DNA from: Porticoccus sp.
GTDB taxonomy: Bacteria; Pseudomonadota; Gammaproteobacteria; Pseudomonadales; Porticoccaceae
Direction of reading: 5' to 3'
DNA length: 8,263 bases
Assembly: GCA_002685455.1 (NCBI GenBank)
Contig: NYXF01000112.1
Span: forward strand, 1 to 8,263
Shown here one piece after another: positions 6,816 through 8,263 of the stretch; the stretch's first letter is position 1, and every line of letters starts with the position of its first letter. Below the pieces are notes generated by a model that saw nothing but the letters and a program-made list of their open reading frames with translations, did no database searches and had not been told where the DNA came from. The translations under genes and the position numbers were made by a program.

Positions 6816-7755
6816 TTATGACACCCATCTGAGAAAATTTATTTATTCTCTCATCGATTCTTTTGTCTGGCTTTATTTTCTCCAAAGATTTAATGTCATC
6901 AAGTATTACTTTCTTCAATCTTTTGGCAGCTTTATCAACGTTATTATGAGCACCCCCCAGAGGTTCCTTTATTACCCCGTCAATGATTTTCATTTTCTTT
7001 AGATCAGAAGATGTCAATTTAAGGGCTTCTGCGGCTTGCTCTTTATAATCCCAACTTCTCCATAGTATCGAGGAACACGATTCTGGTGAGATTACAGAGT
7101 ACCATGTGTACTCCATCATATAAACTTTATCTCCAACACCAATTCCAAGAGCTCCTCCAGATGCACCCTCACCAATTACTATACATATCACAGGAACTTT
7201 AAGGGTTGCCATCTGCTGTATATTTTTAGCAATTGCCTCTGCCTGACCCCTCTCCTCTGCCTCAAGTCCAGGATAAGCACCAGGAGTATCAATTAATGTG
7301 ACTATAGGCATTTTAAATTTTTCAGCAATTTTCATCAATCTTAGGGCTTTTCTGTACCCATCTGGGTTGGACATACCAAAATTTCTAAATTGTCTGTCTT
7401 TAGTTGTCCTACCCTTCTGCTGACCAATTAAAACAACTGATTTACCATCAATATCCGCAATACCGCCAACCATTGCCTTATCGTCTTTTGCAACTCTATC
7501 TCCATGCAATTCGATAAACTCATTCGTTATTTTGTAAACATAATCAAGGAAATAAGGTCTTTTGGGATGCCTTGATAGCTGAACCTTCTGCCATCTTGTG
7601 AGGTTAGAAAAAATCTCTTTCTTTAACTCATTTATTTTATCTTCAAGTAATACTGCCTCATCATCTAAACTTTTTCCGTTTTTAGCAGCTATATCCTTCA
7701 TCTGATTTAGCTTTTCTTCAAGCTCAATTATTGGTTTTTCAAAGTCTAGAGACAT
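6796..7755 (-). CDS. accA: Acetyl-CoA carboxylase carboxyltransferase subunit alpha
   Basis: At 319 residues this is the standard AccA length. With AccD it forms the carboxyltransferase that moves CO2 from carboxybiotin-BCCP to acetyl-CoA, giving malonyl-CoA, the first committed step of fatty acid synthesis, in the cytoplasm. The N-terminal ~50 residues are a heptad-like coiled coil. [11 protein letters not shown] (63-73), GQQKGR (111-116), [18 protein letters not shown] (125-142), DTPGAYPG (156-163), the oxyanion-hole glycines in [15 protein letters not shown] (195-209), and TWYSVISPE (217-225) are all present. Position 112 is Gln where E. coli and many others have His (GHQKGR); I regard this as lineage variation, not loss of function. 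accD is not in the window, which is usual where accA and accD are unlinked. It is the first gene of the accA - acyltransferase - prc operon. No Shine-Dalgarno is seen before the ATG. Confidence 0.97.
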   Translation of the reverse strand: MSLDFEKPIIELEEKLNQMKDIAAKNGKSLDDEAVLLEDKINELKKEIFSNLTRWQKVQLSRHPKRPYFLDYVYKITNEFIELHGDRVAKDDKAMVGGIADIDGKSVVLIGQQKGRTTKDRQFRNFGMSNPDGYRKALRLMKIAEKFKMPIVTLIDTPGAYPGLEAEERGQAEAIAKNIQQMATLKVPVICIVIGEGASGGALGIGVGDKVYMMEYTWYSVISPESCSSILWRSWDYKEQAAEALKLTSSDLKKMKIIDGVIKEPLGGAHNNVDKAAKRLKKVILDDIKSLEKIKPDKRIDERINKFSQMGVINDYSIK

Positions 7756-7773
7756 ATTGATATAATTTGAATG

Positions 7774-7802
7774 TAAATTTATGAAAGATTTAATACAATC
7801 AA
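7774..7802 (-). promoter_or_regulatory. Candidate Bacteroidota-type promoter for accA operon
   Basis: On the minus strand TTG (7800-7802) is followed after 18 nt by TAAATTTA (7774-7781), seven of eight positions as in the Bacteroidota -7 consensus TAnnTTTG with its -33 TTG. The start point would be near 7767, leaving a leader of about 11 nt, consistent with the lack of a Shine-Dalgarno. The box is AT-rich and palindromic, so a chance match is possible. Confidence 0.35.
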
Positions 7803-7817
7803 TTTAAAAAGTTAATG

Positions 7818-7854
7818 TTTTGCTTTCATAAGTATCAATGAAAAGATACTTTTG
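7818..7854 (+). promoter_or_regulatory. Candidate Bacteroidota-type promoter for tRNA-Asp
   Basis: TACTTTTG (7847-7854) fits TAnnTTTG exactly and lies 16 nt before the mature tRNA. TTTTG (7818-7822) is a good -33 element, although the 24-nt gap is slightly long. The spacer holds a 7-bp inverted repeat, AAGTATC/GATACTT (7830-7836 and 7845-7851), that overlaps the -7 box and could be an operator or chance. Confidence 0.5.
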
Positions 7855-7870
7855 CCTATCAAATTCAACC

Positions 7871-7944
7871 GGGGTGGTAGTTCAGCTGGTTAGAATGCCT
7901 GCCTGTCACGCAGGAGGTCGCGGGTTCGAATCCCGTCCATCCCG
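7871..7944 (+). tRNA. tRNA-Asp (anticodon GTC)
   Basis: This is a 74-nt cloverleaf. The acceptor GGGGTGG (7871-7877) pairs with CCATCCC (7937-7943), with one G-T wobble, and G7944 is the discriminator. The D arm contains TTCAGCTGGTTAGAA. The anticodon stem CCTGC/GCAGG encloses CTGTCAC, with anticodon GTC at 7905-7907. The T arm is GCGGG/CCCGT-like around the invariant TTCGAAT. CCA is not encoded: the genome continues CTTTTTTT, so CCA must be added by nucleotidyltransferase. The T-run (7946-7952) right after the acceptor stem may help end transcription. It is divergent from accA. Confidence 0.97.
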
Positions 7945-7990
7945 CTTTTTTTCAATACCCTCTTCTTTTTCAATATTTGAATAAACTAAA

Positions 7991-8020
7991 AAATATCAAT
8001 AAATATCAATAAATAATCAT
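7991..8020. repeat. Three short 10-bp-phased direct repeats
   Basis: AAATATCAAT occurs twice in tandem (7991-8000 and 8001-8010), followed by a degenerate third copy AAATAATCAT (8011-8020). The period is about one helical turn, so it could be a phased protein-binding or bent-DNA site between the tRNA and the edge gene. It may equally be simple slippage in AT-rich DNA. No gene is seen in 7945-8079. Confidence 0.4.
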
Positions 8021-8027
8021 AATATGG

Positions 8028-8062
8028 AAGGGAAAATTCACTTTTGACTATGTCAATCCCTT
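8028..8062 (-). terminator. Weak candidate terminator hairpin after the edge gene
   Basis: AAGGGA (8028-8033) and TCCCTT (8057-8062) pair around a TTGAC/GTCAA hairpin (8044-8056), with about ten unpaired bases on one side. It lies 17 nt beyond the stop codon of the minus-strand edge gene. No proper U-tract follows on the minus strand, so it may be an mRNA 3'-end stabiliser rather than a terminator. Confidence 0.3.
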
Positions 8063-8079
8063 ATGGTAAGAGAGAGATT

Positions 8080-8262
8080 TTACCTATCAAACCAAATTCT
8101 ATCATTTATTTTTTTGACATTCATAAAAAAATCCAGATTAAATGGTTTATCTGAACTGGGAGATGTAGATCTCAACGATTTTATGGTCAAAAACGGGAAA
8201 ATATCATTATCATTTTGAGGGCTATTTATAGTTTTAAATTCAATGGCCGTTCCATTTGTTTT
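8080..8262 (-). CDS. C-terminal fragment of an unrecognised protein (5' end outside window)
   Basis: A minus-strand frame stays open from the right edge for 60 codons and ends in TAA at 8080-8082. The visible part contains the segments NGTAIEFKTINSPQ, DIFPFLTIKSL, PFNLDFFMNVKK and ends INDRIWFDR. The alternating hydrophobic pattern and balanced composition look like a real C-terminal domain rather than translated spacer, and a 60-codon open frame is uncommon in DNA this AT-rich. I do not recognise the family and no catalytic motif is visible. It is oriented like the accA operon but separated from it by the oppositely oriented tRNA gene, so it is probably an independent unit. Confidence 0.55.
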   Translation of the reverse strand, partial: KTNGTAIEFKTINSPQNDNDIFPFLTIKSLRSTSPSSDKPFNLDFFMNVKKINDRIWFDR

Positions 8263-8263
8263 A

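Noticed and set aside
6796..7755. Gln112 in AccA (GQQKGR instead of GHQKGR) as a sign of an inactive enzyme
   Set aside because: All other motifs, including the oxyanion-hole glycines, are intact and the length is normal, so lineage variation is the simpler reading.
7969..7981. TTCAA-TAT-TTGAA inverted repeat after the tRNA as a terminator
   Set aside because: The stem is only five AT-rich pairs with no T-tract following on either strand. Such palindromes are expected by chance in this spacer.

Overview
The window looks like chromosomal DNA from a low-GC member of the Bacteroidota/FCB group, probably marine. Several things point that way together. The four internal coding starts lack Shine-Dalgarno sequences. 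An exact TAnnTTTG box lies upstream of a tRNA-Asp gene with no encoded CCA. The protein families present (VPS10/sortilin-type propeller protein, secreted GH33 sialidase, short PlsC-like acyltransferase, long Prc protease) also fit. No 16S rRNA or other strict phylogenetic marker is present, so the placement is an inference.

Layout, left to right. (1) Positions 2-2317 (+): 3' part of a large Asp-box/VPS10-type beta-propeller protein, cut by the window edge. (2) 2318-2668: intergenic, holding the first copy (A) of a ~260-nt element that contains a bidirectional terminator hairpin. (3) 2669-3796 (-): secreted GH33 exo-alpha-sialidase. (4) 3797-4182: intergenic, holding the second copy (B) of the element in the same orientation. 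(5) 4183-7755 (-): a compact accA - plsC-like - prc operon with a 20-nt overlap and then a 5-nt gap. (6) 7756-7870: divergent promoter region. (7) 7871-7944 (+): tRNA-Asp(GTC). (8) 7945-8263: a short AT-rich spacer with small repeats and the C-terminal end of an unrecognised minus-strand gene that runs off the right edge.

The operon supplies malonyl-CoA for fatty acid synthesis (AccA), a phospholipid-type acyltransferase, and a periplasmic quality-control protease (Prc), so it is an envelope-related cluster. The sialidase and the VPS10-type protein are convergent, and both are Asp-box beta-propellers.

The most interesting signal is non-coding. Two nearly equal-length (261 and 260 nt) elements, roughly four-fifths identical by hand alignment, flank the sialidase gene as direct repeats. 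They keep several hairpins through paired substitutions, carry tetraloops typical of RNA on the minus strand, end in an intrinsic terminator, and are preceded at a fixed distance by a second conserved motif. I do not recognise the family. A multicopy structured RNA with its own upstream regulatory block is the best reading. Copy B's terminator ends about 20 nt before the sialidase start codon, so that gene may be expressed by readthrough.
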